From Pteria penguin (taxonomy: Eukaryota; Mollusca; Bivalvia; Pterioida; Pteriidae), in NCBI GenBank assembly GCA_035048485.1, contig CM068590.1, positions 15,099,798 through 15,163,797 of the forward strand: a stretch of 64,000 nt of DNA. Direction: 5' to 3'. The notes beneath the pieces are model-generated. The model searched no databases. It saw only the letters and a program-made list of their open reading frames with translations, and was not told the DNA's origin. The position numbers were made by a program, and so were the translations under genes. The first letter of the stretch is position 1. Every line of letters starts with the position of its first letter. Below, in pieces: positions 1 through 12,017 of the stretch.

Positions 1-2253
1 AAAATATGTCATTTTTCGTTTCAATGAGAAATCCAACCACTCCTCATGATTGCCATGTTTTGATTTATAAATAAAATTGTCAAACAGTTGCTTTCTGTTT
101 TTGATTTCCTGTAATTTGAAATGACAGTAAATTGTGGTCATTTTGTCTTTCATTATGATCACTGACTTATTTCAGTTATCAGATTAGATATTTATATATT
201 TGTAAATTCAAGATCATTACTCAAGGTAAAATCTGAGGTCACACTTTGTAGGTTGGTTATATTATGGTTCATCTGAATGAGTATCAAGAATCTGATACAT
301 TTTATAGTTCTTCCATGACATTTAAATGGAAAATTCTATATTTCTAGGTCAAGGGTAATACCAGGAATAAGACCAGTTGTCAAGGTCTGTCAAAATGTAT
401 ATTCTCATTCAATATATGTCACTATAGTCTATCTTTATAGGTTGATATTCCTAATAATTTAGTTAAACATGCCACTTTAAAAGTACTTTTCCGATTAATT
501 TCGGTCATATTGAATTTGTCGGCAATTATGAAATTCAATATGACCGACATATCGACTGTAACATTTTTAACGTTGAAGCTCAATGTTAACCGAGGTCAGC
601 ACTGAAAAAAAAAGATTGAAAATTGATTGACTTTTAGCTGAGATATGTACATTTATCTCATCGTATAGTGTATATTTTAAAGCATTTTGGTGCAATAGTG
701 CTCATGTATATTATATAGGACAAGGAAAGTAGTTTGTCTAATTAATGGTACCAATATCCGACATTTATTTATTTATTATGCATCTTATTTCTGAGTCGAT
801 TTCCATTCTGTTTGAAGCTTTTTAATTAGTTCTTCCAATATAAGTCAATATTGAAGTTCATTTTATTTGATATTTTTTCACCTGAAGTCCCTATGAGAGA
901 TTCTTTCAACCTTGTTCATGTTATCATGTTAAAATGTAATGATCTGTGTTATATTCATTTGTGGTCCGTATGAAGAAACTTTTTCAACATCAGTATTGAT
1001 CCTCAAATCTTACATCAGTACATCAGTATTGATCCTCAAATCTTAAAGTCTATATTTTATCCTGATAAATTGCGAAAATAGCACAGTAAGATTGTACAAA
1101 TGTAATATACTTTATGAACTACTCACTTTCATATACCTGAAAAAATATGAAAATTTTGAAAGTTAACCATCCTTATATATGCATCATAATTTATGGTAAA
1201 AAAAGATACAATATCATTGGAACACGCATACTATCATAATGTTTGATTGTGCCCAAAGTTTACCCTATACGATAGCGAATTAGTAAAGAGGGTTTACTAC
1301 CCAAAGTTTTTTCTGCTCCCCCCCCCCTTTTTTTTCAATTGGTTTTTGGTTTTCACAGAAGTCGCATTTAAACCAGGTTTCTTGTTTCACCTAGCGTGAA
1401 CTGATCATGTATTGTTTGTTTTAAAGGATATGCGTTATGTGAGCAATAGCCATACAGAGCTCATAAGTTAAATGCAAGTGTATAGGAGACGCAACATTAA
1501 TTTAACTGACATTGGTAGTTCGCTTAAATTGTAGAGGTAAGTCAGTTATATTTGTTGTTGCCTTTTATGTTTTTGTTGTACTCCTTGAAAGACCTCGACT
1601 CTGATTTTCAAGGAATATCAACCATTGTTTGCGACTGTCGAGAGTATCACTGCTATGGATCCAGTTGCCTTCATAATCACGTCGCGAACTCAAACGAGAC
1701 ATTAGGATCATATATTAAATGTTACTCAGCAGGTGATGTACATGCATTTTCCGCCTGAAATACTGATTTAAACGAATATGACAAACTTTTGATTTTTTTG
1801 CATATACATTGTTAAACTCATTTAGTGATATAACATGCCTTTCCAAATGCATTGCATAATTTTCCTTATGTATGCGTACTTTACTGGTGCTGGGATAGTT
1901 TTGAGTATGGTGTTTTGGCAAGTATAAACAGTACAGACATGCATTATGTCTGGCACTAAGGACATAACGTAAACAACAAAATCATTTTTACTGCCCACGC
2001 ATATTTGTGAATTTATGACTTCACAAAATCCGATATGCATCATTTATACTTAAAGCTTATTCTCCTATATGTGGCATTTACTGTCCGTAATTGACTATAA
2101 CTACATATATTAGACAGAGAAACAAAAGGTATAGATACATAGATTATACCCCAAATACACATCATATAAACGTTTTAGGCATAAAAATCTGTGTAGAACA
2201 CTAGTTCATGCATGTGCTGCTGCAATTCCAAATGTCCAATGTCATCTTTTAAT

Positions 2254-2264
2254 AAAAAAAAACA

Positions 2265-2317
<53 letters not shown>

Positions 2318-2345
2318 AAAACCAAAAAACAAAAAAAAAAAAACC
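2254..2345. repeat. (CAAAA)n low-complexity tract
   Basis: The plus strand is an almost pure run of CAAAA and CAAAAA units ending in poly-A. Two long overlapping open frames here are products of the repeat and are not genes. Confidence 0.9.
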
Positions 2346-4459
2346 AAAAAACACATACAAGGATCCATATTTATGTGAAAATTTTTTTAAATTGTAACTT
2401 ATAAGGATATTTGAAAGAATTTTGATTTTATGAGAAAAATAAATTCTGTAAAATCAAAAAACCTTTTAACCTAAATGAGGGGCAGATAACTCTTTAATAG
2501 TGGGGGGAAAGGACACATATTCATTAACATTAAATTTATCCCAATATAGCTGAATGCTTTTAGTGATCTACTATATCTATGATATTCATTTTTTTATTAT
2601 TATGAAAAACATAAAACTTTTGATGATGGTTTTCGCTTCGGCGATCAGCTGTTTACAGGTAATGAACGTATTTACCAGTAAAACCTATTAAAAGAATTAA
2701 TATATTACTTTACCTTAACTGATTGAATAAAAGTTCAATTTTCAATTTATTTCATCAAACATACCTTGTTAATTTTTCTGTTTGTGTTACTTGTAAATGA
2801 TACACCATCCTAAAAGATACAGAATCATATTAGAAAGTTTCTAACATTTAATACAATCAAAGTACTGAAAGACGGGGTCACAAGCTGCATTAATGGTGCA
2901 TTTGATGTTCTGTTTATGCAAGAATACTCCAAACCTTCAAGTTTGGACAGACGTGTCAGAATTTGATGTTTGAACATGCATATAACATGTCTGTACTTCT
3001 GTACTCATTTATGAAGTAGAAGAAATGTTCAAAATCTTAATTTTTCATTTAATGTTCATTCCTTTAGAATGGAAAGCGACGATGAAAAAAGTGGCCTGTT
3101 CTTTTTTTTTTTTTTTAATATCTACGACTGCATGACAAACTGTATTACATAAGTTCGCTGATTTGTACGCTGAGAAAATATAGTGCGGTATAAATTCGGG
3201 GTTTATTTCTTGTAGAAGCCCGATTAAAACTCAATGTAACATGGTATTGAAAAGCCATTGAAAACCAAGTCATATCGTCTAGAGGCAAAACTCTGATTTT
3301 ACAAGAGCGTTGGCAGAGGTGTGTGTGTGTGGATTGTAAAGGAACGACAACTCTGCTTTGGAGATTGATGAAAGTAAATAACTATGTAAACATAGCAAAA
3401 AGATAAAACATGGTAGTTTGGGTGGAATCTGTAACAATGAATATTTCTCAGGAATGACACCAATGAAACCAATTGTTGTAAAGGGATTACAAAATATTTT
3501 GGAATTGCAATGAAATAATGATCTAATTAGGAATTCACAATATCACAGGAAATGTTAGAAAATAAAATTGACATACAAACACTCTATTCCTTCTGTAAAG
3601 AAAAATAATTGTAATGATTAGAATTAACTATAAATATGTACATTCATAGTTAAACGAAGCTGATTAAATGGTAATTTTATAATTTGGAATAGAGGTTTCA
3701 TACTCATAAAAATAGTTATAAGCAACAGGCCAATATAAACAAGTTATCCGTTTTTTTAAAGAGTGGAACAATATCAAAATGATTTGAAAACTTTAATATT
3801 CTACTGGTAAATTTGAATGGTCGTGAAACCAAACGCCTTAAATGTCATATGGACAACAAGCAAATTTAGAGAATTGTGGTCCCCCGCTTTCGGGGTTTTA
3901 TCAGTAATGGTGCAGTGATCTGTGACATATTGTCATGGCTGTGCATGCATAATATGTTAACTATACAGACAAATTCATATGTCATAGACAAGCTTTTGCA
4001 ATGTTGTTAAAGCATTGTAAAAGACCACAGGGCATTTTCCAGAAATTTTATTTTTAATTTCATTGATACGTCTGAAATTCTTAATTTCATTTGTAATATG
4101 GCATATACAATGTATAAGCACAGAGTAGCGCATAAATAAAGAATTTTTCAAATATCAATAAAACTATCTTTTCTAAGATTATACCCTTATAAACTATATA
4201 CTTTTAGAATCGAAAGATCCTCTTTATCAAAATATCAAATTATTTTTTCAATTTTTACCACATATATCGAAATAAAATCTTGTTTTCTTTTGTGTATAAC
4301 TAGTTTTCTGTAGTACTATTTACTTAGATGCACCGGGAAAAAGATATCCAGGATATAATGATAATTATAGGGTGTTCATAGGGTGTAACAGATTTAGGTT
4401 GCGGACCTACCGATATCTAATTATCTTTCTGCGTTTGATCTAATATAATAAAGGGGCTA

Positions 4460-4535
4460 AACCGGTTTTTGTCCGAAATCTCTTGTCCGAAACCTCTCCC
4501 GTCCGAACAAGTTTTTGTCCGAAAACCTCTATCAA
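4460..4535 (+). repeat. Short tandem repeat with GTCCGAA units
   Basis: Four copies of GTCCGAA, each followed by a variable A/CCTCT-type linker, lie within about 65 bases. The tract is directly next to the dispersed repeat at 4540-4682 and may be part of the same element. Confidence 0.6.
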
Positions 4536-4539
4536 CCTG

Positions 4540-4682
4540 CAAGTCTAGCAGTAGCGGATTAAGAGCCCCCTTTTCGCCACATATTTCAAAGTCCAGATTT
4601 GGGACTAAAAACGGCCGAGTAGTTAGGCTAATACACATGTGCCCTCTTCCCCCATTTCGAAATTCTGGATCCGCCACTGTCT
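4540..4682. repeat. Dispersed short element with inverted ends, copy 1
   Basis: Read on the minus strand it starts CAGTGGCGGATCCAGAATTT, continues through a G-rich run, and ends with AATCCGCTACTGC, so its ends are roughly inverted. A similar sequence occurs at about 52049-52206, where the start reads CCAGTGGCGAATCCAGAATT and the end AAATTTGCCACTG. The shared layout (inverted GGCGRATCC-type ends, poly-G, an internal CCG-containing centre) supports a small non-autonomous DNA element. The family is not identified. Confidence 0.55.
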
Positions 4683-5395
4683 AGTACGACCTCAATCGCT
4701 CCTCTTTTGCTTTTTTCACAAAAACCATATTATTATTGTTAAAAATATTACCTTTACAGTACCTCATATAATAATATATCCACAACAACCCCTATGTACA
4801 GTACTTGTTTTAGAACCATTTCGTGTTATTTATAGCACAGGTGGTAAGGGCAGATAACAAGCAGTACACGTTACGTGTAGATTTAATTCGTCGTCTACAA
4901 CAGCAGATGTAATTTATGAGAGGCCCGCAATATTTAGCCTAAATAATTATGTCAATAGTTGTTGATTCAAGATTAAATTAATAAATCAAAAACGAGATCC
5001 AGAGAGGAAAATAACCGTTAATGCATAACTTGAACTTAGGTCAGTAGCTTTATGAATTAGTGGTGACAGGCATTGCCAGCCTATCTGGGAGCATTCCGTA
5101 CAAAGGTCGGATGTAAGCAGTGTAAGAATATGCGCTTTAAACAACAACACTAATTAGTTATTCGTTTATTTCTATAAAAAAAATTTAAATGACGTTTGGA
5201 AGTCATGAAAACGTTTAATACACGTTTTATTTCAAAATATTGACTAAAATTTATCAGATGAATTAGATGCACTCTTCTTATATGCGGAGATTCAAATGAT
5301 GTCTTATACGCGCGGCTTCCGCTTGAGGCCTCGACTGACATTAAACCTATAGACGTGGTCACGTGACCCCGTCTAAAAATTACATATAATAAACT

Positions 5396-5401
5396 TTTAT
5401 T
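5396..5401 (-). promoter_or_regulatory. Candidate polyadenylation signal AATAAA of the ankyrin gene
   Basis: The minus strand reads AATAAA about 50 bases past the TAA that ends the last ankyrin exon. The spacing fits a compact 3' UTR. AATAAA is common in AT-rich DNA, so the call rests on position. Confidence 0.45.
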
Positions 5402-5451
5402 ATAACAGTGCATTTTCAATTTTCGATACATTATATTATATTCTATGTAAT

Positions 5452-5562
5452 TTAAATGCGCACCTTGTTTTTCAGGGTGATATCAGCACCAGCTTTCAGT
5501 AATAGATCTACTATCTGCAGATTTTTCTTTGTGACAGCTAGATGTAACGGGCAATTTCTCTC
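5452..5562 (-). CDS. Ankyrin exon 26, probable terminal exon
   Basis: The acceptor TTTTCAACAG precedes a 33-residue ankyrin repeat that starts ERNCPLHLAV and contains IVDLLLKAGADI, close to the family consensus (TPLH, LLL, GAD). Reading on without splicing adds Val-Arg-Ile and then TAA at 5452-5454. The alternative is splicing at GTGCGC after the Lys codon at 5464, which is a poor donor compared with the GTAAGT/GTGAGT used almost everywhere else in this gene. I therefore prefer a terminal exon, supported by AATAAA downstream. If GTGCGC is used, the exon is 5464-5562 and more exons lie to the left, but I found none. Confidence 0.7.
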   Translation of the reverse strand, partial: ERNCPLHLAVTKKNLQIVDLLLKAGADITLKNKVRI

Positions 5563-6321
5563 CTGTTGAAAACATTAAATCATAATTAATATTTATATAT
5601 CGAGAATAACGATTCAAAATAATGACTGATGGAGTGGATAATTGTCACTTCCTTTGATGATATGGTAAAATCTCAGATTCTTCTATCTTAATTAGTGCAT
5701 ATTCAGCTTAACTTTCAGGATACTTTGAGTAGGGTAATATGAAGTTACTTTATATTTAAAAGAAAAAAAACTGATCGAGATATTATCCAGATGTTAAGGC
5801 GAGTTGTCACGCCATATACAGGTTTATAAACGTGTTGTAAAATCAGTGGGGGTTACACAAATAGGTAAATCTAGTCACAACACGTTTGATCATATTTATC
5901 AGACTGCTGTCTAACGAAAGTATTCTTTTTGAGAAATATTTATGTCAATATTGAACTAAAACCAAAATTACATCACGTTAAGCCACTCGTATATTATGAA
6001 AACTGAAGAAAGCATCTGAATAATGAGCAAAACCAAGAAAGTTGCAAAAGATGCCAAAAAGTGTAAAAAAAAAAAAAAAAAAAAAGAATCCCATGATTTT
6101 GCAACAATACTTTTTAAGGAACCCTTCCAGATCACTTAGCAATATATATATATGTTTGATAAGTTATGCAGTTGGACTGAAGAAGTTTGCCAAAACAGGG
6201 TACTTTTTTAGGCTTTGGTCACTGTCATGGGTCTACTTCTTGACGGATATAGCGGAAAAACAATACCACATATAGGAAACATTTGGTATCTCATTTCTGT
6301 CAACCTATATTATATACTTAC

Positions 6322-6420
6322 TTTGTTTGTTGCGTTGACATCAGCTTCAGCATCTAAAAGCGTCTCTACCAAATCTGTTTTGTTTTCAATACAAACCACA
6401 TGAAGTGGAGTGTTACCTGC
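6322..6420 (-). CDS. Ankyrin exon 25
   Basis: A 99-nt phase-0 exon lies between TGTAG (acceptor) and GTAAGT (donor). It encodes one ankyrin repeat that starts AGNTPLHVVC and contains LVETLLDAEADVNATNK. The TPLH turn and the hydrophobic LL pair are intact. It belongs to the GNTPLHVVC subfamily shared by exons 16-25. The intron on its donor side carries the conserved segment repeated beside the other members. Confidence 0.85.
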
Positions 6421-6582
6421 CTACAGGTAAACATAAAAGGAGATATATTTGAATATGTAGAGCACTGAGCTGTTATTTGGACTCATATATTAAGAAAAAG
6501 GCAACTCAAGAACATTTGCTATACATATTCTTTTTTTCAGAACTACATAACGCATAAATAATAATACTGAATGAAGCTAAAA

Positions 6583-7148
6583 GATACATTATGTCTAGTT
6601 TTATAAAATCAGAGGTACAATAAAATATATCCCTAACTTATTTTACTTATAAAAAGATAATAAACTGCAGCGACCCCAAACCTAATAAGCCTTGGTTATA
6701 CAGTTATTGCTACAGCAAATTAGAAATACGAACCTCAAATTTAACCTACTTACATTCGTACGAGACCGGAGAATTCGCACGTGACCTTAAAATTATTCAT
6801 TTGCATACGGAGTAAAACAACAATGGTGAAAATAAGAAAAAGAAAAGAAATCGGCCTTCTGCACTAAATCACTCGGAAAAGAAAAGAAAGAAAGAATAAG
6901 TATGATGTAAAGCATGCGAGAAGTAGAATTTATATAACGTGCAATGCATACATTATGGAAATGAATATTTCCGAGGTCGACCGAGATGAATAAAACTGAT
7001 AAGGAAAACGTGGGTTGTGTAGCGTATTTGTACGCGATAGCTGCATTTAATACTGATGGATAGTCAAAAGATACTGTACTAAACAAATTTACGATGTTAC
7101 TTTAATCACAAAAGTGGACGCTACAGGAGACCATATGTATCTTTAAAT
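6583..7148. mobile_element. MITE-like element with AGATACAT terminal inverted repeats, copy 1
   Basis: About 560 bases are bounded by AGATACATTATG on the left and CATATGTATCT on the right, so the ends are inverted repeats. The right end is followed by TTAA and then ATGACGTTACC, which matches the uninterrupted sequence CTTAAGTGACGTTACC in a paralogous intron at about 16409. This places the insertion at TTAA, the target typical of piggyBac-type elements. The left TTAA has decayed to CTAA. A second copy in the opposite orientation sits at 17695-18273. No transposase is encoded. Confidence 0.7.
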
Positions 7149-7667
7149 GACGTTACCACTTGATAATGAAATTTGATCTCCAAAAAGGCACTGAAGCCTT
7201 TGCTAAGTAAAATAAGCTTTTGCAGGTATATCGTACTATTGTATGTGTTTAAAAATTGTCTGCAATTCGCATGACTAATACCTTCTCCGTCAAAAGGAAT
7301 ATACGTACGGTATAATGTAAACCAGGAAACAAGGAAATTTTCCGTTTCGGAAAATTAAGAATTGTCTATTATGGCATAATGCGAAATAAATGATTTTAAT
7401 AAGAGAAATATATGCAGTATTATTAGTGCATGTACAGCCTAAATTTCAAAAATGGGTAATATAGGGTTGTTCTTTATATTAAAAATCTCCATCAAGACAT
7501 ACTCCTGGTATAATGATGAGTTGTCAAGCTTTCCCAACAAATGAGATATACAGATTAACAAATCTGTAAAACAACACCTCATGTAGGAAACTTTGGGTAT
7601 CTCATCTGTCAACTTCTTCAATAATGTAATTTACTCATCATGACAAGTTATCAATATTCAACCTATA

Positions 7668-7932
7668 CGTGGCCTAGTGGTATCGCGCTCGCCTACTGAT
7701 CGGAAGGCCGGGGTTCGAGTCCCGCTCTGGTCATGTCGGTGTCCTGTCTTTCGGATGACAGTAAAAACAGAGACCCCGTGGTGTGTTATGCATGGCACGT
7801 TAAAGATCCCTCACTGCTTTTGGTGGTTCCATGGCAATGGTAAAACATTTGTATACCCCGCATAAGGCAGCTGCCGTCTCCATATACGTGGAATATTATA
7901 TACGTGACGTTAAACAAATATCAATCAATCAA
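7668..7932 (+). mobile_element. tRNA-derived SINE, full-length
   Basis: The head carries RNA polymerase III promoter boxes: an A box TGGCCTAGTGG at 7670-7680 and a B box GGTTCGAGTCC at 7712-7722. A tRNA-unrelated body follows, including GTTAAAGATCCCTCACTGC, which recurs in the other SINE copies here, and then a short (ATCA)n tail at 7919-7932. It interrupts the donor-side intron segment of ankyrin exon 24. Other copies lie at 20612-20870, 52786-52900 and 57265-57470. This is the best preserved of the four. Confidence 0.85.
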
Positions 7933-7944
7933 TTTACTACTTAC

Positions 7945-8043
7945 TTTGTTTGTTGCCTTGACATCAGCTTTAGCATCTATTAGCCATTTTACCACATCTG
8001 TATTGTTTCCCATACAAAGCACATGAAGTGGAGTATTACCTTC
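7945..8043 (-). CDS. Ankyrin exon 24
   Basis: A 99-nt phase-0 exon with acceptor TAG and donor GTAAGT. The repeat begins EGNTPLHVLC and includes DVVKWLIDAKADV. Trp replaces a small residue before Leu in the second helix, and Lys replaces Asn in the terminal NATNK motif. It is otherwise a standard member of the GNTPLH subfamily. The SINE at 7668-7932 lies 12 bases beyond its donor, so the first intron bases remain but the rest of the donor-side intron has been pushed away. Confidence 0.85.
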
Positions 8044-8125
8044 CTACATTTAAATATAACATGAAGTAGGAGATAGCTTGAGTCCAAATTAAGATCTTGA
8101 AGAGAATGAAATAAATATATATAAT

Positions 8126-8268
<143 letters not shown>

Positions 8269-9494
8269 CGCACTAAACAATTCTTAGACTCATTTATTCG
8301 GAAAAAAAATTGAAGAACTCTTGCTAATGTTTTTTTTTTCTTAGAACTACATAAAACCTGAATAATAATAAAGAAAGACACTTCAGTAATGTAAACACTA
8401 GATTACCTGAAAGAGGGCACAGATGTCTTTGCAATGCCAGATAGATCTGCCTGCTATTGCAGGTCTATTGTACTATTGCATGTTTCAAAATTGACTTTGC
8501 AATTCGCATGACTAATACCTTCTCCGTCAAAGAGATATACAAACAGTGTGACATAAAACAGAACAGAAAGAAAGATTCCATTTAGGAAAATTAATAATTC
8601 TCTATTATAGCGTTGAAAGAATTGAACTATTTTAATAAGGGAGGAAATATAAACAGTCTTTATTAGGGCATGTGCAGCCTACTTTCAAAATACTTTGAGT
8701 TGGGTAATATAGAGATACTCTTTATTTCAAAGTGCCCATAAGACATAATACAGAAAAAGTGACGAGTTGTCGCACCATTCCAACAAATAAAATATTCAGA
8801 TTTACAAATTTGTTGTAACATCAGTGGAAGGTCCCGGTTGCACAAATACGTTAATCTGGTCACTGCACATTTTATCTTATTTATCACTGTTTGTTTTTTT
8901 TTATATTGTAGTATATGGTCGAGACATATCTCACCAATATTAAAGTTGAGACTAAGTCTAAGATAGAAAGAAATGACATTTAAAGTAAAAAGACCAGATT
9001 GTCCTACATCCCACATATTAGTACAGCACGCAAGGAACTTTACAGAATATCAAAGGGCTGTTTAACGAAAGTATTCTTTTCTAAAAAAAATCACGCTAAA
9101 CAACTGAAACATTGTCAAAGTCAAAGTGAAACATGAACAACCCATGAAAGTGACTAGAATTCCAAAAGTGTAAAAGAGCGTAGATTTTGCAACATAATAC
9201 GAACAATACTCTTTAAGAAACACTTCTTGACCATTTAACATTAAATTTGATGAGTTATGTAATTGGCCTGAAGAATTTTATACAAAGCAGTGTTTTTTTG
9301 GGATTTGGTCACTCCACCATGGGTGTACCTCATGACGGATCTGGCGGAAAACAACTCCATATGTAAAACGTTAGGAATGTCATCTCTGACAACCTCTAAA
9401 ATACTGTAAATAACTCATCATGGCAAGATATTAAAATGCAACCGATATTGACACTGTAATGGCATCAAACTAAATTTTCTATTTTACTATTTAC

Positions 9495-9593
9495 TTTGTT
9501 CGTTGCGTTGACATCAACTTCGGCATCGATTAGCGCCTTTACCACATCTGAATTGTTTTCCATAGAAACCACATGAAGTGGAGTGTTACCTTC
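9495..9593 (-). CDS. Ankyrin exon 23
   Basis: A 99-nt phase-0 exon between CTGTAG and GTAAAT. It encodes one repeat that starts EGNTPLHVVS and contains DVVKALIDAEVDVNATNK. Compared with its siblings, Cys after HVV is Ser and the Ala of the GAD-equivalent position is Val. The donor GTAAAT is slightly weaker than the GTAAGT of its neighbours. The intron on its acceptor side has been enlarged by about 1 kb by the tandem array at 9697-10687. Confidence 0.83.
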
Positions 9594-9696
9594 CTACAGG
9601 TAAAAATCAAAGAGTAATTAAAGATTACAAAGCTCACCTCATAGCATATTTGCCAATAACACATAGTATAATCTCTATAGCAGAACCAAGAACTTT

Positions 9697-10687
9697 CGTA
9701 GCTGTCCAAAAAAAAAAAATATATAACACTTTTTCACGTGTTGTTTTCTTCTCAAAAAGTGCACTGATGCGAAAAATATGGGTAATGACCTAGGTCTGAA
9801 ACTCGAATCCATATTTACATACAAAGATATGGCATTTGTACAAGATTGGACTTCCTGCCTGTCCAAACAAAACAAAAAAATAAAAATATTTAACAGTTTG
9901 CTCAAATTTGTCTTACAAGTGCACTGAAGCAGATAATATAGGTCATGACCTAAATCTAAAACCAGCATCCATCTTTGCATTCATAGATACATCATTTGTG
10001 CAACTTTGGACTTCCTAGTTATCCAAATGAAACAAGTGCACTGAAACGGAAAATAAAGATCATGACCTAAATCTGAAACCAGCATCACTCTTTGCATTTA
10101 TAGATACATCATTTGTTCAAGTTTGGACTTCCTAGCTGTCCAAGTGAAAAAATAAAACATTTGAACATTCTGCTCATTTTTTCCTAACAAGTGCACTGAA
10201 GCAGAAAATATAGGTCATGACCTAAATCTGAAACCAGCTTCCATCTTTGTATACATCGATACATCATTTGTGCAAGTTTGGACTCTTTAGCTGTCCAACT
10301 AAAACAATAAAACTTTTTAACATTTTACTCAATTTTTCCTAACATGTGCACTGGAGCGAAAAATATGTCATGACCTAAATCTGAAATCAGCATTCATCTT
10401 TGCATTCATAGTTACATCATATGTGCAAGTTTGGACTTCCTAGCTGTACAAATAAAAAAATAAAACTTTTTAACATTTTACTCAAATTTTCCCAAAATGT
10501 GCAACGGAGCGGAAAATATAGGTCATGACCTAAACCTGAAATACGCATGCACTTTTGCACTTAAAGATACATCATCCATATAAGTTTAAACTTCCTAGCT
10601 ACAATAGTTCTCACGTTATAGCCAGGACAGATGCCGACGCCGGGGTGTAGCATAAGCTCCCTCTCACTTTGTGAGGTGAGCTAAAAA
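9697..10687. repeat. Tandem array in a TTTTAGCTCACC-type element
   Basis: Six diverged units of about 120-155 bases each contain GTGCACTGAAGCGGAAAATA, a TAGGTCATGACCTAAATCTG-like block and GTTTGGACTTCCTAGCTGTC. The first GTGCA blocks start near 9760, 9919, 10038, 10191, 10346 and 10499. The right end reads TTTGTGAGGTGAGCTAAAAA, the reverse complement of the TTTTTAGCTCACC start seen at 38071 and 62890. It is inserted in an ankyrin-gene intron and has no credible open frame. Confidence 0.75.
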
Positions 10688-11918
10688 CTAATGTGGAATA
10701 TAGTTGATTTCAGAAAACTAAATATATTTGTATATGAGAGCAGTAAAGAATAATTTGGGGTTACATATTGAAAAAAGAAAACTTAAGAACTCCTGCTATA
10801 TTTTGGGGTTTTTTTTCAAAACTATTGAAATCCTGTATGATAAAAATGAAAAACACGTTAGTTACGTTAACACTTGATAATGAACATTTATCTGAAAAAG
10901 GAGCTTAAGCACTAAAGTCTTTGCAATGTAAATTTGATCTGACTGCTTTTGCAGGTCTATCGTACTTTAGAATATTTCAAACTGTCTTTGCAATTCGCAT
11001 GGGTAATACCATCTCCCTGAGAGAGATACACGCATGGTATGACGTAAAACAGGAAACAAAGACAGATTTAGTTTAGGATAGGTATGCGGTCATAATTAAT
11101 GCATGTGCAGCCTAAATTTAAGGATGCTTTGAGTCAGGTAATATGACATCACTCTTTATTTTAGAAATGCCCATTGAGACACGATCCAGATATAATGGCG
11201 ACTTTGATGCCATATGTTGTGACATCAGTAAGAAGTTACAGGGATGTACAAACAAGGGAATCTGGTAACAACCCCTTGTGTCTTATTTATCACTATTTGT
11301 TTATTATATTGCTGTAAATGGTCCAGGCATATCACACCAATATTAAAATTGCGATTAACCTTAAGATATAAATTAATGACATTTAAAATGGAAGGACCAA
11401 ATTGGTATATATACAAGCACATAAAAGCACTCTCAGCACACGAGGAACTTTACAAAACACCGTCTAACGAAAGTACTCTTTTTGAGAAATTTTTATTTCA
11501 ATATTGAACTAAAAACAAAGTTACAACATACTTAAAAACCCCTCATATATTATGGAAGTAGCAAAAGATGTCAAAAAGTGTTTAAAATAAATCCCTGATT
11601 TTGTAACACAATAAAACTGAAACTTTTTAAGAAACCCTTCTAGATCAATTAGCATTCAGTTTAATGGTTTTTGCAGTTGGCCTGAAGAAGTTAGAAAATG
11701 CAGGGTGCATTTTGGGCTTTCGTCACTCCACCATGGGTCTATATCGTGACGGATCTGGCGGAAAACAACACCATATGTAGGAAACTTTGGGTATATCACC
11801 TCTGTCAACCTCTATAACACTGTAAATGACTCATCTTGGCAAAATATCAATATATGACATACATGTATACTAGGGAACTGTAATGGTATCAAAGTATAAG
11901 TTATAATTTACTACTTAC

Positions 11919-12017
11919 TTTGTTTATTGCGTTGACATCAGCTTTAGCATATATTAGCGTCTTTACTATATCTGTGTTGTTTTCCATACAAACCACATGA
12001 AGTGGAGTGTTACCTAC
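11919..12017 (-). CDS. Ankyrin exon 22
   Basis: A 99-nt phase-0 exon, acceptor CTGTAG and donor GTAAGT. The repeat starts VGNTPLHVVC and contains DIVKTLIYAKADVNAINK. The Tyr-Ala-Lys-Ala-Asp variant (Tyr where exons 23-25 have Asp) is shared with exons 19-21, which marks a recently duplicated block. Ile replaces Thr in the terminal NATNK. Confidence 0.85.

Larger units (their letters stand above)
1..5395. other. AT-rich non-coding stretch downstream of the ankyrin gene
   Basis: I see no gene here. Open frames are short (under 95 codons), do not resemble any family I recognise, and several are low-complexity. The stretch holds an A-rich (CAAAA)n tract near 2254-2340, C/T and T homopolymers near 1317-1335 and 3100-3117, and a dispersed repeat at about 4540-4682. 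It lies beyond the probable polyadenylation signal of the minus-strand ankyrin gene, so it is best read as intergenic. Undetected non-coding RNAs or single exons of another gene cannot be excluded. Confidence 0.5.

Noticed and set aside
1552..1758. 68-codon open frame with several Cys and His residues on the plus strand
   Set aside because: No known pattern, no splice or promoter support, and length is within chance expectation for this composition.
3880..3905. Small GC palindrome (CCCCCGCTTTCGGGG) suggesting a terminator-like hairpin
   Set aside because: Bacterial-type terminators are not expected in this eukaryotic context, and nothing nearby needs one.
5150..5431. 93-codon minus-strand open frame just past exon 26
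   Set aside because: It begins downstream of the stop of the ankyrin frame, has no ankyrin motif, and would lie in or beyond the 3' UTR.
7668..7740. tRNA gene
   Set aside because: A and B boxes are present, but the acceptor stem does not close and a SINE body and tail follow. It is the head of a SINE. The same holds for 20800-20870 and 52830-52900.
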